A stretch of DNA of 64,000 bases from Cornus controversa (Eukaryota > Streptophyta > Magnoliopsida > Cornales > Cornaceae). The notes under the pieces were generated by a model. It searched no databases, had not been told where the DNA came from, and was given only the letters and a program-made list of their open reading frames with translations. Shown piece by piece: positions 25,476 to 37,795 of this stretch (positions are counted from its first letter, which is position 1; every line of letters starts with the position of its first letter). A program made the position numbers and the translations under genes. Location of the stretch: positions 2,059,001 to 2,123,000 of the forward strand of contig CM048845.1 of NCBI GenBank assembly GCA_026545225.1. The letters run 5' to 3'.

Positions 25476-25900
25476 TAAAGTCAAAATATTAATTAAGTTG
25501 GAGATTTAATGATAAAGTCAAAATTTTGTACGGACTGTGATTTATTGTGTCAACACAATGCACGTGCAAGGAAGGATATATTGACGAGAAATTAAGCAAC
25601 CAAATATGGACGAGAATTGCATATATAATTTTTCAATAATGTCAAAGATTTGTATTCATATTGATCCGTTAAAGTTTTCAAGTCATGGTAAATTTAATTA
25701 ATTAAGAAAGTAAATTCAAATGTTGGATCCCATGTATTTTTTTCTTCGCACAACCAAATGAATGGGTTAATTAATTGGGTGGAGCTAAATTTTATCCTAA
25801 TGGTGTAATCAACATGACCAAGAGCTAACAACAATTTTATCATGTATGTATGGAAGGGCTTTACAAATTTCGAGACCTCCATCACGAAATTGTGGGACCC

Positions 25901-26183
25901 CGTGGTCCAAATTCTGGGCTATTAATGCATTACACGCATCGTAGGTCTTACCCACATGTAAGACATCAATGATTCAAATACGATTGGCTTAACGTATACT
26001 TGCTTCTTCCAAAAATCTCAGCCAACCCATCACTCTCTCTCCCCGTGGTCCAAATTCTGGGCTATTAATGCATTACATGCATCGTAGGTCTTACCCACCT
26101 GGAGGACATCAATGATTCAAATGCAATTGGCTTAACATATACTTGCTTCTCCCAAAAATCTCAGCCAACCCGTCACTCTCTCA
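25901..26183. repeat. 143-bp tandem duplication
   Basis: CGTGGTCCAAATTCTGGGCT opens both copies (25901 and 26044). The copies run side by side to a CACTCTCTC end with only scattered differences, so this is a recent local duplication of non-coding DNA. Confidence 0.85.
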
Positions 26184-27115
26184 ACTCGGTCTCTCTCTAA
26201 TGGTATAAAAACTTACTTTGATGGAGAAAATTTATAGATCAAACATTGTTTACTTGAGTTTCATGGGGAGAAGTTTAAGTAGTTGTTATCATTGAAATTC
26301 ATAGAGAGAAGAATATATGAATTGATTTCTGGACTTTTTCCTACTAGATCATTTCAATCCAAATTAAATGAGAGAAAAAGTTTGGGCATTTGTCACCATC
26401 TATAAGTTGAATAGTTGAAATACATGTAGTGCCATAAAATATGGGAGAAGATAGAATGCTAATTACGCCGTAATCCACTAATAATTTCTATCTTAAAGAA
26501 GGAAATAATAGAGAAAGATGTTATTAAAAAAGTAAAAAAAAAAAAAAAAAAGGGAAATAAGAGATGGACGTGACAAACAACTCAGCCATCACGTCTCTCC
26601 TCATAAACAACATGAAATTCATTTCACGATATTTATCATTTTTTGTGAAAAATAATCCCATATGAGCTAGTCATCGTTGATTACAACAAGCGGGAGCCTT
26701 TTGCATTGAGTATGCTTTTTTTTTTTTAATCATTAATGAAAAAAATGAGTATGATAAAAAATAAAAAATAAAAAGACTAATTCTAAGATGCTTTTAGCCC
26801 TCTATAAACAATGTCCAACAAAGATACTCTTTCTTCTCTTATACTATTTTAATCAATATCTCACACGTCATTTTAGTTTTAAAAACCGATTAACACTTTC
26901 ATCATTTTTCATTAAAAAAAACCACATTGGTGGAATATCAAGTACTAATGTATATCCTTATTCGTTTTAACGGAGAATGAGATTGAATTACTGTTAGGCG
27001 AAGACAATAATTATTTTGAAAAATAATAATAGATCAATAGAAAAATAAACTTGCAAAAAATAAAAATAAAAAACCTTATACTCCACTGTTTTTGTATACA
27101 TGAAGTACCTCGTAG
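26184..27115. other. Intergenic, no gene seen
   Basis: A+T-rich with a poly-A patch at 26530-26551 and a CACGTCTCTCC patch. No coding signal or recognised repeat. Confidence 0.4.
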
Positions 27116-27435
27116 GACCCATTTTCTCTCCATAGAAACCACAAGCACCGGCTCGTCAATACGCACTACGTAGATTTCACACGTACTGACTCTTTAACAC
27201 GTGTAGAGTTAAATCACACAAGCACTGGCTCGTCAATACGCACTCCGTAGATTCCACAGGTGACCCATTTTCTTTCCATAGAAACCACGAGCACCGGCTC
27301 GTCAATACGCACTCCGTAGATTTCACACATACTGACTCTTTAACACGTGTAGAGTTAAATCACACAAGCACTGGCTCGTCAATACACACTCCGTAGATTC
27401 CATAGGTACCGACTCTTCAACACGTGTAGAGTTAA
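27116..27435. repeat. Nested tandem repeat with ACGTG motifs
   Basis: A 146-bp unit starting GACCCATTTTCT occurs at 27116 and 27262. Inside each, CGGCTCGTCAATACGCAC-like and CACGTGTAGAGTTAAAT segments recur about every 70-77 bp. A single related unit lies at 30600-30660. Confidence 0.75.
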
Positions 27436-27545
27436 ATTACAAAACTCGTATAGTGACAGAGATTTGAACCAATGCCCAAATACGGATTCGCCTAGGACTG
27501 AAAGTTTGTCCTACCAACCAACTAGCGTACCTTGTGATACTTCAA
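27436..27545 (-). mobile_element. tRNA-derived SINE head
   Basis: On the minus strand an A-box TAGTTGGTTGG (complement of 27514-27524) is followed by a B-box GGTTCAAATC (complement of 27461-27470), about 50 bases apart as in tRNA-derived SINEs. A sister copy lies at 30660-30790. The 3' end was not resolved. Confidence 0.5.
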
Positions 27546-27770
27546 TTATATTTTAGTTGCATCCACTCATCCGTATCATGTGAAAAGCATCTGAAATTAA
27601 TTAGCAAACCAGGGGTTGTGGACAGAGTCACCCTTTTCAATTTACAATGTGGATCAAAGACTCCCATGTTTGATGAAAATTCAGTACTAGAGAAAAGTAC
27701 ATTCAAAGACTCGTAGCAAACTCCACTAAAACATGCATGGAACATTCGTGTCTTTGAAAATCAATGTTTA

Positions 27771-27773
<3 letters not shown>

Positions 27774-27811
<38 letters not shown>
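27774..27811. repeat. (TA)n microsatellite
   Basis: Uninterrupted TA array. A TA array sits at the matching place of the duplicate segment (31020-31065). Confidence 0.9.
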
Positions 27812-27812
<1 letters not shown>

Positions 27813-27984
27813 CTTGCATTTTGACCATTACTATTCTTACCGGACATCGGTTTCCAATAATCAGAATATTCATGGTCATGATTCGTGAATCAAAACAATG
27901 CATGCATATCTTGGCCACCAAGCATACCTTTATTTCATTGGAATGAAATTTGGAATAGTGTACATTTAATAATGCTATAGAAAA

Positions 27985-28115
27985 CATAATATAACAAGAA
28001 CAATTCAAGACCAAAAAATCACTCAAAGTCATTATTTTTTATATTTAGGATCACATGTTCAAGAGGACGGAGAGATTATTGATTATATAATTAGTATAGG
28101 TTAGACAAAATGAAA
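27985..28115 (+). mobile_element. RTE-type LINE fragment
   Basis: Matches 17680-17800 of the LINE above: TCAAGACCAAAAAATCACTC, then a YLGS-equivalent stretch and GATGGAGAGAT-like text. It is a 3'-domain fragment of about 130 bp. Confidence 0.7.
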
Positions 28116-28129
28116 ATATGATTATTATT

Positions 28130-28745
28130 TTTTACTTTTTTTTAATATGACTTGTAGACTCTACTATAAAATGGAACTTGGCGACTTGGCAGGCCTTCCA
28201 GGCACTAATTTTGACTGCTACTTTTTTATATGTTAAGCATCATATTGTAAGTTTTGGTAACTTCTTTAGAAAATTAAATTTGGGAAAGCGATATCTCTCT
28301 TGAAAAAGTTTCTATTATAAACAATATAACAAAGATTTTAATTTAAAAGTACACCTAACTGTCTTATTCTATTACATGGACCACGTAATTGCTTTTTTTT
28401 AAAAATCTTTCTTTTTCATGCAGTATATTCATGACATATTAAGAAATTTTAAATTGTTTTAAAATTTTCTACTTAAAGTTTTTATTAAACAATTAATTTC
28501 AAAAATTAAAAATAAATTTATGCAATCCCAAGGGATTGACTCAAATGGATAAAGAACTTAATCCTAGTGCCAGCAAATATTAGGTTTAAGGATCAAGTCC
28601 TCTTGGTGCAAAGACATTATGGCCATATAGAGAATTTTGTAACAAAATGTGATAGTTTAGGAGGTATTGTGTACAAATTATAGTTGAGGGGATTATTTGC
28701 ACTTTACCCTAATAATTATGACCCAAAAATCGAGTGAATAGTGAG
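28130..28745 (+). repeat. Segmental duplication, copy 1
   Basis: Matches 35395-36315 base for base over long stretches. Shared text includes CTTGTAGACTC, CACTAATTTTGACTGCT, ATTATAAACAATATAACAAA and the final CAAAAATCGAGTGAAT. Copy 2 has about 300 bases of extra sequence in the middle. No gene inside. Confidence 0.8.
28530..28740 (+). mobile_element. tRNA-derived SINE-like unit
   Basis: A-box-like GACTCAAATGGATAA (28538-28552) and B-box-like GGATCAAGTCC (28590-28600), 50 bases apart. The same unit is in the duplicate segment at 36135-36240. Confidence 0.45.
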
Positions 28746-28839
28746 TTATTCATATTAAATGAGAAGAAGATCTCGTCCGACCCCGGTGTCTAAACCAGAT
28801 CGTAATTGCATCATGCTTATTGGAGAATAGTTAAGTCGC

Positions 28840-29220
28840 TCCCACAGAAGACGCCAACTGATGAAGCAGAAATCGACTCACGATCCGGGTCAACACTAAC
28901 CTGAAAAAGACAAGAAAATGGTAACCGGAACGAACACCGGTGTGATACCGGCCGACTAGGAAGTTCTAAAGGCATGTAGAGGGTATTAATTGTCTACCTC
29001 GTCAATGAGTCGCTATCGTATTTCTAGAGGTCAAATACGTTCAGTATTCAAGTAGGGAACTAACTCTTCGATTTTTCACTCTTTTTAGGAGTGAGAGAAT
29101 TACCTTGTGATTTATCATTGTGACTTTTTCTCCACGCCTTCAAAGTTCAATCGGAGTCAAATTCCCCTATCACCAGTAAAGGCCTCTATATTCCAAAAGG
29201 GATGTTACTGTTAATCTTCT
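28840..29220 (-). mobile_element. Gypsy LTR fragment with primer-binding site
   Basis: On the minus strand TCATCA is followed by GTTGGCGTCTTCTGTGGGA (complement of about 28843-28861), resembling the LTR end and primer-binding region of plant Ty3/gypsy elements (TTGGCGCCGTCTGTGGGGA type). The LTR part extends right to about 29220 and is truncated. No interior is recognised. Confidence 0.45.
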
Positions 29221-30595
29221 TAAAATTAAAAAATGCATGAGAGGATAGAGAATCTCGGTCCTTCATTATATCTCCTTATTCACTCTAATATAGAATGAGA
29301 TTGAATTACAGTTAGTTGAAGACACTAATTATTTTGTAAAATAGTAGATCGATAGAAAAATATACTTGCAAAAAATAAAAATAAAAAAGATTAATTCCAA
29401 AGAAGATTATGCTCAGTGGTTAACCCTTTGTTGGCACCCAAATATGGCGCCACTTGCAGCCAATTTTGGGGTTGTTTGGAGCGAACGGTTAAGGCCGATT
29501 GGGAGTCCATCCCAAAGAGAATTCTAAGGTTTAAGGACTCCTAACAAGTTTTCTTAAGACAAAAACTTAGCTAGCATATGGATAGTGTGGTTACGTATAC
29601 CTATACATAATATATATATATATATATATATATATTGTTAGCTCATACAGGTTTGAAGCAAGGAGTCTATGTAATTTGGAGTTGTAATTAAGTTGATACA
29701 AAATAGAAGACTGGAGTAGATGCATACAAAGAGTTATGATGAGGTTAAGTTTGGATAGAACTCTTATACTTAAGCTACTATTGTGAAAGGGATAAAGTCA
29801 TTCACACTTTGGACACTAGATTAAGTCTAAGTATCGGTGGACTTTTAATGAATAAAAACTCTAATAATCAAGTTACTATTGTGAAGTTGGTTATACATAA
29901 TATACGTATAAACATGATATATGTATTGCATGGATTGGTTTATATTCAACAAGGACTCCTACAGTTTTGGGCTACATTGGAAGACTTTGGTGCACTATGG
30001 ACTCTTGCATAGAGAGGCCGATAGGCTACTGAAGACACTGAGCATTGAAATATAATGGATTTATTTTCTTTTATTATTTTATTTTCTGCATTATCTTGTA
30101 AATTAGAATCAAGTACAATGATGTATTTCTTTTTCTATAATAAATACAAAGGGGCTCTGTATTAAGGGTTCTCAATAACCACAATTAAGCAATTGCATCA
30201 TGTGCAATCTATATCTCTCCCTCAATATTCTCCAGAATATTATTTTGTCTCTCACTCGATCTACATCTCCATCAACTTTCTTACTCTTGGCCTCCTCTAA
30301 TCTATTTGTCAGTCTATTTCTCCCTCAATTTCTACCTCTCTTCTTGCTATCTCCCTCCTTACTACGATTCAGTCTCGCAATTTTTTGCACACGGTTAAAA
30401 GTCCTCTTAGTTGAGGCAAGGAAAGAACTCAATAGAGAGTTTTGTATTCTCTCTCCCTAGCCAATCGTCTGATCCAACACGACCTCCAAAGGAGATACTT
30501 ATGTTCAACCAATTGTTTACATCAAGCCGATACCACGACTCTGGCATGCCTGCAAGCAATCGACCTACTTGGCTGATTCATTTATAACCGAACAC
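29221..30595. other. Unidentified, possibly an old LTR
   Basis: (TA)n at 29610-29634 is followed by TGTTAGCTCATAC and, about 500 bases later, a TATA-like TATAATAAATACA (30137-30149) and pyrimidine-rich text. This is the layout of a copia-type LTR promoter, but no paired copy or target duplication was found. No host gene. Confidence 0.3.
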
Positions 30596-31015
30596 CCCTA
30601 TGAGGACCATTTTCACTCTGTAGATTCCACACGCACTGATTTCTTAATATGTGTAGAATTAATCAGGAACTCGCGTGGTGACGGGAATTTGAACCAACGT
30701 CCAAACACTGAGTACAATTCACTTAGGACTGGAAGTTTGTCCTACCAACCAACATGGCTACCGGTCGTGTGCCTGTGTAGCGTACCTTGTAATACTTTAA
30801 TTCTATTTTAGTTGCACCCACTTTATTCGTATCATGTGAAAAACATCTGAAATTAATTAGCAAACCAAAGGTTATGTATGGATAGAGTTACCCTTTCCAA
30901 TTCCAAAGACTCCTATGTTTGATGAAGATTCAGAAGTAGAAAAAATTACATTTGAAGACTCGTCACAAAAACCAATAGAACATGCATGGAACCATACTGT
31001 CTTTGAAAATCAATG

Positions 31016-31068
<53 letters not shown>

Positions 31069-31070
31069 GG
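30596..31070 (-). repeat. Duplicate of 27380-27811, with SINE head
   Basis: Shares with the first copy the GTGTAGA(G/A)TTAA segment, the SINE boxes (B-box complement of 30686-30695), GACTGGAAGTTTGTCCTACC-like text, ATGTTTGATGAA and GAAAATCAATGTTTA, in the same order, and ends in a TA array. It forms the left part of duplicate copy 2. Confidence 0.7.
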
Positions 31071-31368
31071 ACATATATTTCTGTAATTGATAATCTTCGA
31101 TGTCAAAATTAAACATGATCAAGTTGTAATCTTCGATTTATATTCTTATCATTGATCATGTAATTGAAGTCTCAGAGTGAGTATGAAGTTCTACACCAAC
31201 CATGCAAGTGTTTTTCAAAGGATGAATCTTAAATCTTCAGAAGAAGCCATTAATGGTCTGAACATGGATTTAATCGATTGAAGTTTTGAGATGGTTCCGA
31301 TTGTATGAGGATATCGGTGATCACGTATAAGAGTCACGTAGTTCAAGTAAAGTGGTGAGAACACATAT
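31071..31368. other. Intergenic, no feature recognised
   Basis: Unique-looking A+T-rich DNA between the TA array and the LTR end. No coding signal. Confidence 0.3.
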
Positions 31369-34062
31369 TGTCACACCCCGATTTGCGTCTTTGAGAACCA
31401 AAGCTGAATTAGGCTAATCATCCACACTCAAATTATGATCACTCCTTGATATCATGCTCTGATACCAAGTTGTCACACCTCAATTTTTGACACTCGATTA
31501 AAAGCGAGGGAAATAAGGTGGTGAATGGTGCTTATCAACTATCAATTATACAATTTGTGGAAGCTATCTATACATACATAATTACGTATGTGTATACTCA
31601 TCATAATATGTCTCAATGGGTTCCTCATTGGTCCATGCATCTATGCATACTTATTCTCATTCCAAAATCTCATAAATTCTAATTCAGTCCAGGTTTCGGT
31701 CGGCTAAAACCTGGGTTCAGCTAACCTTCAGGTTTCCAATTATGTCGGTCGGTTGAAAGGTAGCTTCGATCGACCGAAAGGGAGATTTCGATCGGCTAAA
31801 ACCTTCCTTCAGTCATCTGAAATAGGTATCCCATTTGCAAAAATTCAGGATCTCATAGTTTGAATCAACTATTGCAGAGACTAGGCGATCGAAAGTCTAA
31901 AAATGCCTCAAAACCTGATTGCCACAAGTCTATATGCAATCTTTAAATCATACACTCATTTGCAATATTAAACATGATCAAAAACTATACAAATCCATAC
32001 ATTTGAGGCTCATAGGTGCAAAGTCCATAATTTTCACAACTTCATTTCAAAGCATTCATTCCCTTGAATTATAAACATTCACAATACTCCGTAAAGTGAG
32101 AAACTAGCCAAGGAAATATACAATCATCATTTTCAAATCATTCCCACATTTCCATACATGAAAGGATACAAAAATTTCCATTACTCATACAATTTCGAAA
32201 GTTATACATGAAGAAGTTCATTAAACATATAATCTCACATTCTACATTCATTCCCACAATTTCTATGCATAAAAGATCAAAAGGAACCATTATGCATACA
32301 TATCTCAAAAGTCATACATCTATAAGTTCATTGTACATATCTCTCTTAAAAGGTTCAACGTACATTAAGTGTGGCAATTACATTTGAAATTTGTAAACAA
32401 GCGGTGAACCAAATGTAAATACAACACTCCTAGCTATAGTTGACATGCCACAAGCCGGCATGGACTTCTACACACATATATCTAACAGAAATCCCAAAAA
32501 AAAGCTCTGCATTTGCTTTAGAGCTCTATGCCTCGTCCTCCATAAGAGCTTTATCTGAAAAGAGTTTAGAGGAGGGGGTGAGCATACAACTATGACCAGT
32601 AAGAATGATCCACCCAACTCTATCTTTACTCAGGCAGCTATGCATAAGTGCATATGAAATTTTTACATGACTACATGACCAGTATCCATACTTTTCACAC
32701 TTAAAACATACAAGTTTTAGAAATCATGAGTGATGCTCCACATTTCAATATATGACACTTTATATGAAGTCACAACTCACAAGTAAACTCACACCACATA
32801 AAATCTAGAAATCAATTTAACTAAGGACTTCTGCTTGTCACAATTCCATAGTAAGGGTTTCTTTGAAACCACAAACTCTGCTTACGCTCTACAGGTTCCT
32901 AACTCGATGGAAGCGACATCCGCTTTGCCAAGTTTTTGGTCTTGTACCCTAGGGCTCCGGACCCTTCTTAATTCTCACACATGCCCCAAAAATCACACTT
33001 TTTTACATAATGTATACTTATCACATAAATGCACAAAATTCACAATTTTCACAATTCTCACCAAATGCATAATCTATGTCAAGTTATGCACACATTTTTA
33101 CCTCAAGCTTGTCACAATGAAAATCACCCATTCCATGGAAATCACAACAACCAATGCATTTTCAAGAAAATGTTCTTCATGCATAAATTCAACATTTGAA
33201 ATCAAATTTTCACAAGACTTTTTAAATGAATCCAAAATCGTAATATTGCATTCATAGACAATGACTATCCATATGCAATACATAAATTCCAACCAAGACA
33301 TGTTAGACATTTCATATATATATGCAATAAAATCATGTTTTCACAAAATTCTCAAAGTAAAGTTTCATGTCACAACTATGTGACTTATAGAATCAAAATA
33401 GGAAAGAGATTCACACCCCTCCCTCAAATCCTAAGCTTGAAAGCTAAGTCTCCAAATTTTTAGCCCTTTTTACCTTGCCGAAAGTGCCTTTTGTTCAGTT
33501 AAAACCGAAGCTCTTAACCCAAGGAACAATCGATCATTTTTTAAAAAATTCAAAATCAAAGCGCAAAGCCTCCGAAATGTAGAGAGAATGCATAGAGATG
33601 AAGTGGGGGAGTTAGAGAGAGAGAGAGATATTGCTGGAAAATAAAATATCTCAGCCCCTCTAGATAGTCCCTCTAGATATTTATATCTCCACTTGGGATG
33701 CGAAATGACCGAAATGCCATTGAGTCACTTAACATACCCTCCCGACATCCGTTTTCAATTTCGAAAGTACTATACCTCTGAAATCTCTTTCTTAACTCTC
33801 TAAAAATTTTGTTTGATTCATAACCAAAAATAATATTTTTCTAAAAAATTTTCAAATTCTCGAGCCCACCGGACAACGTTCCGGGACCCTGTAGACCTAA
33901 AAAGTCAAAATTCTCCAAATTTTTCAAAAAATATTCAAAACCTTATAATAACTCCCCAAACATATTTTCCACAATTAAAACATACTAAACATCATTTAAA
34001 ATGCAATTAGGATAAAAATGATACTTAAAATGAAAATCGATCAAAATTAGACCCTTTAGACC
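31369..34062 (-). mobile_element. Long gypsy LTR (family A), minus strand, with a stub of interior
   Basis: The LTR spans about 31471-34062. On the minus strand it starts near GGTCTAAAGGGTCTAATTTT and ends GAGGTGTGACA, followed by TGGTATCAGAGC (complement of 31456-31467), an initiator tRNA-Met primer-binding site. Its promoter half is clearly homologous to 8406-8830, with a shared AACGGATGTC motif. Only about 80 bases of interior remain before a second LTR-like terminus at 31369. It is a deleted fossil. The ORF at 32835-33257 lies inside the LTR and is not a gene. Confidence 0.65.
31700..31830. repeat. GATCGACCGAA-type motif cluster in the LTR
   Basis: Repeated CGGTCGG, GATCGACCGAAAGG and GATCGGCTAAAACC words. 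The plus-strand LTR A has a comparable cluster of ACGATCAATCGTA words at 16390-16570. Confidence 0.5.
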
Positions 34063-35015
34063 TGTCCAACTTAAGCTCTGGACCAATCCAAGAGGTCTCA
34101 GGTTCCCAGTCTCTATTGGCAGAAGGCTGAACCGGTCTAAGGGATAGGCTTGATCAGTCCAAGCTTTCTGTTGGCGAAAATTAGCTTTCTAGTGTCCTGT
34201 TTTGACTCGGATTTGACTCTGAAATTTCCTTCAACTTTTAGACTTGTTTCATATTGATTTTTAACTTGTTTTTTAAGAAAAATTATTATTTTTAACATCT
34301 ATAAAAATCTAATATGATTTCTCTTTCTAGGTGCTTTTAAAAAATGATATTTTCAATAGACAAGAAATTCATATTCTAGAGAGAGAAAATATTGAGATAT
34401 TTTTCGAGTAAATAATTTTTTTCTCAATTTCTTGTTTATATTTTTGAGAGCACACACATATTCACTGAGTGATTTAGGGTATCTATATTTGCTTGATCAA
34501 CTATTCAAAGACTATTTCAGAGATTTCTTCTTGATCAAATTACTGGATTGATTTCTTCTACAACTGTTCGTTGGTGAGGAAGGAGAAGAAGATTGTTCTA
34601 CGAAAGGAACATAATATTTGCTGAGTATTCGTACTCTTCCAATAACCCTTTTGCAAGAATATTGACGCTAGCCGGGAATTTGCAGCAATTGGACAAGGTA
34701 GTCGTAATAGTAAGTTTGAGGTGTTCCGCATCAAGTTCTTGTCAGAGTGGAGTGGGTGTGAGTCTAGGATAGAGCCTGTTATACTTTGCTTCGACGATAG
34801 TGAATTTGGTTATCCGGGGTTACAAAACCCCACTTGTGATTTTTTTTTTCCGATCTAGGTTTTCCACGTATATCTGGTGCATTTGTTTGCTTTACTGCAC
34901 TTTATTTTATTTACTTGTTTTGTGAAATTGCTTAGATCTTAATTGGACTTAAAGTTGGATAATATGAAAAATTAAGCAAAAAGCAAGTAAACCTAATTAC
35001 CCCCTCTAAGTTTTA
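34063..35015 (+). mobile_element. Copia-type LTR, probably solo or truncated
   Basis: Begins TGTCCAACTTAAGC directly beside LTR A and ends near CTAATTACCCCCTCTAAG, a 3'-LTR border type seen in plant Tork/Angela copia elements. Its last 400 bases match 4225-4620. No coding interior follows. Confidence 0.45.
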
Positions 35016-35074
35016 AATTTAACTTTCGCAGTCGCTTTTGTATCGCGCAACTTTCTCTCTCTTTCACACACACA

Positions 35075-35075
<1 letters not shown>

Positions 35076-35112
<37 letters not shown>
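35076..35112. repeat. (CA)n(TA)n microsatellite
   Basis: CACACACACG followed by a long TA array. Confidence 0.85.
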
Positions 35113-35114
<2 letters not shown>

Positions 35115-35394
35115 TAACCAGAAATGATGTTAAGAAATTAAATCTACGGAAAAAAATAAGTTATAAAAAAAATAGAAAAAAGAATCTATATGAGTTAATT
35201 ACGAGTTCACGTGGAATAAAAGGATCAAATCCATGCATGGAGAAAGTCGATAAAGGAGGGGGAGAAAGAGAGTGTTTTTTTTATTCAGCGGTCGCATTGA
35301 AACACAACTGTTCTAGACTAAGGACCTGACCAAAGAAGACCTCAATTGAATTTCATCAATGGTCAGATTAAACTGTTAGACTTTCTCTCTTTTG

Positions 35395-36315
35395 CTGTTT
35401 TTGAATATGGCTTGTAGACTCCACCATAAAATGGGACTTTTATGCACTAATTTTGACTGCTGCTTTTTTATATGTTAAATTTTCTTAAGCATCATATTGT
35501 ACGTTTTGGTGAGTTCTTTAGAAAATTAATTTTGGTAAAGCGATACCTCTCGTGAAAAAGTTTTTATTATAAACAATATAACAAAGATTTGAATTTAATA
35601 GTCAACCTAATTATCTTATTCTATTACATGGACCATATATGTGAGTTGAAATTAACGAGATCCATCATATTTAGTTCCAATCAATTTTTGTATGAATTTA
35701 ACAATTTAAGGACTTTATATATTCATTTCATTTTTAGTCAAAACATTGAACGGTTGTGACCCCGTTACAAGTATATTTTGTTATAGTGCCGTACAATTTC
35801 ATTTCGTTTTCATTGCAGAAAGTAACATTGGTGAATTAGTCAAAGGTATGAAAAGAGATAAATTTGTGGTAAACAAAAGTCTACGTAGCAATGGAATTGC
35901 TACGCCTTGAACCACTTGACTATCTCTCCTAAGTACTAATTAGGATAAAGTGCAAAAAAATATCCCTAAACTATGACCTTTTTGCAAATGGTTACTTAAA
36001 AAAAAAAAAAATACTTTCTTTTTCATGTCGTATATTCAGGAAATATTAAGAAATTACTTAAATTATTTTAAGTAATTTTAGTTAAGATTTTTTATTAAAA
36101 TAATTAATTTCAAGAATTAAAGGTAAATTTATGCAATCGCTCAGATGGATAAGGAATTTGGCCCTAGTGCCAGCAAGCATTTTACTCTAAGGATTAAGTC
36201 ATCTTGAATGCAAACAATGTACATTTATGCAAATTTTATGGTTTTGCAAATTTGTACATAGGTAAGGGGTTCTTTACACTTTAATAATTATGATCCAAAA
36301 ATCGAGTGAATTGAT
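35395..36315 (+). repeat. Segmental duplication, copy 2 (right part)
   Basis: Homologous to 28130-28745. Sequence between about 35640 and 36000 is extra. The SINE-like unit (A-box 36139-36149, B-box 36190-36200) is retained. Confidence 0.8.
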
Positions 36316-36652
36316 AACCAATCAATTCTAACTATAAAGAACCGGAGAATATATATATATATATATATATATATTATTTTGACATGTATCATGAAAAAGA
36401 ACTTGTAATTTGTAATATTACTCTTACATTTTATGCATACATATCATTTTAATAGATAATTGAATTTATAATTTATTAAATGAGAGACTTCCATCTTCTT
36501 GTTGTGCGACAAACAGGTGGTAATGGTATGATCTTTTTGAACATTAACCTTTAATTACAACTGGGTTGACAGTATGTAGAGTCTCAAAAAGCAACGGGTA
36601 AATTCAGCAACCCATCTCTCATTTGATTTTGTCTTACCATGCATGCACCCAA

Positions 36653-36704
<52 letters not shown>

Positions 36705-37312
36705 GGGGGCGGATAATAGAAAGCATGTTTCGTCAACAACGCTGAAGAAGAATAAAAAAAAGTAGCTTCTATTTTCTCTGAGTTTAATTTAGTGAAGAAT
36801 AATCGTTGAAGAGTAGGTTTAAATTTGTCTATTTACTTTTAAAGATGACTCCCCCGCCCGCCCGCCCGCAAAAGGTATTCGTTATCAAATTTTAATCATT
36901 CCGTTGTATATAGTCGGTGCATGTATAGATGGCAACTTAAAAATAATATATATATATATATTACATACTACAAAAAAAAAAAAAAATTGGTTACGTGTTC
37001 ATATTCCCTATATTTTGTCTCATTGTTAATCCTTGTGTGTTCGATCCCTATGACGTGTATGTGTAAATTCCCTATGATGTGATGATGTTACTATCATGCA
37101 ATATTCAAACTGAAACTAGTTAACAACTTGATTGCCTTAACAAATAATCCTTTTGCAGAATTTGTTTTGATGGCTTCCAAACAGCCTCACATGCAAGAAC
37201 ATGGATTTTCTCTAGTCTTAATTAAAGAAACTGATTATACCATAAGCAAGTGATCAACATATATTGCTTTTTTGTTTTGTTTTTTTTTTCACCATATTTG
37301 ATATACCATTAT
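36316..37312. other. Intergenic with simple repeats
   Basis: (TA)n at 36349-36374; (TG)n(TA)n(GA)n at 36653-36703, the same three-part type as the lyase leader; (CCCG)n at 36852-36869; poly-A at 36972-36986. No coding signal. Confidence 0.5.
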
Positions 37313-37400
37313 ACATATTTGTGTTAGATATACCATTATGCAAATAGGTAGGTGAATACATATTTGTGTTAGTATACCATTATGCAAATAGGTAGGTGAG
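37313..37400. repeat. 45-bp tandem duplication
   Basis: ACATATTTGTGTTAG starts at 37313 and 37358. Each copy continues to GCAAATAGGTAGGTGA. Confidence 0.85.
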
Positions 37401-37660
37401 TAGGTATAGATAAGATCTTTGTATATGAACCAGAAGAGAAAGTATACAATACTTCGGAATACGGAATACTGGTGATATAATATTTTTAGAAAGTATGTCA
37501 TTCATTTCTGGTTGATTGTAGTGAAATTGATAATTTTCAAAAAAGATAGAGGACTTACACCTGCCGGAGATGTCACGTCATTAATATCCCTGACATATTG
37601 TATATTTTCTCAAACGAGAGTTATTGTGTTTAACTTTGGGTACATTTAAAAAAAGGATTA

Positions 37661-37795
37661 TACTACTTAGGCAAAATTGCTAAACCTACACTTTTACATC
37701 CATTGGATGCATATGGTAGGTCTCACCACATGCATTCTATGAATGAGAAAGTATAGGTCTAACAATTCTGCCCAAGTATTATTTTCCTTAAAAAA
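37661..37795. mobile_element. Short foldback MITE
   Basis: The left arm TACTTAGGCAAAATTGCTAA and the right arm (complement) TACTTGGGCAGAATTGTTAG pair along about 55 bases each, so almost the whole 135 bp forms a hairpin. No coding capacity. Confidence 0.65.

Noticed and set aside
27100-27540. Direct repeats considered as a CRISPR array
   Set aside because: Repeat units and spacers are both duplicated and the host is a plant nucleus, so these are ordinary nested tandem repeats.
27436-27545. Intact tRNA gene
   Set aside because: A and B boxes are present, but no cloverleaf acceptor stem closes around them.
32835-33257. 140-codon ORF
   Set aside because: Inside the long gypsy LTR. No known domain, and composition like the surrounding non-coding DNA.
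37661-37795. Hairpin considered as a microRNA precursor
   Set aside because: Pairing extends to both ends with no distinct duplex region, so it fits a MITE better. Small-RNA data would be needed to reopen this.
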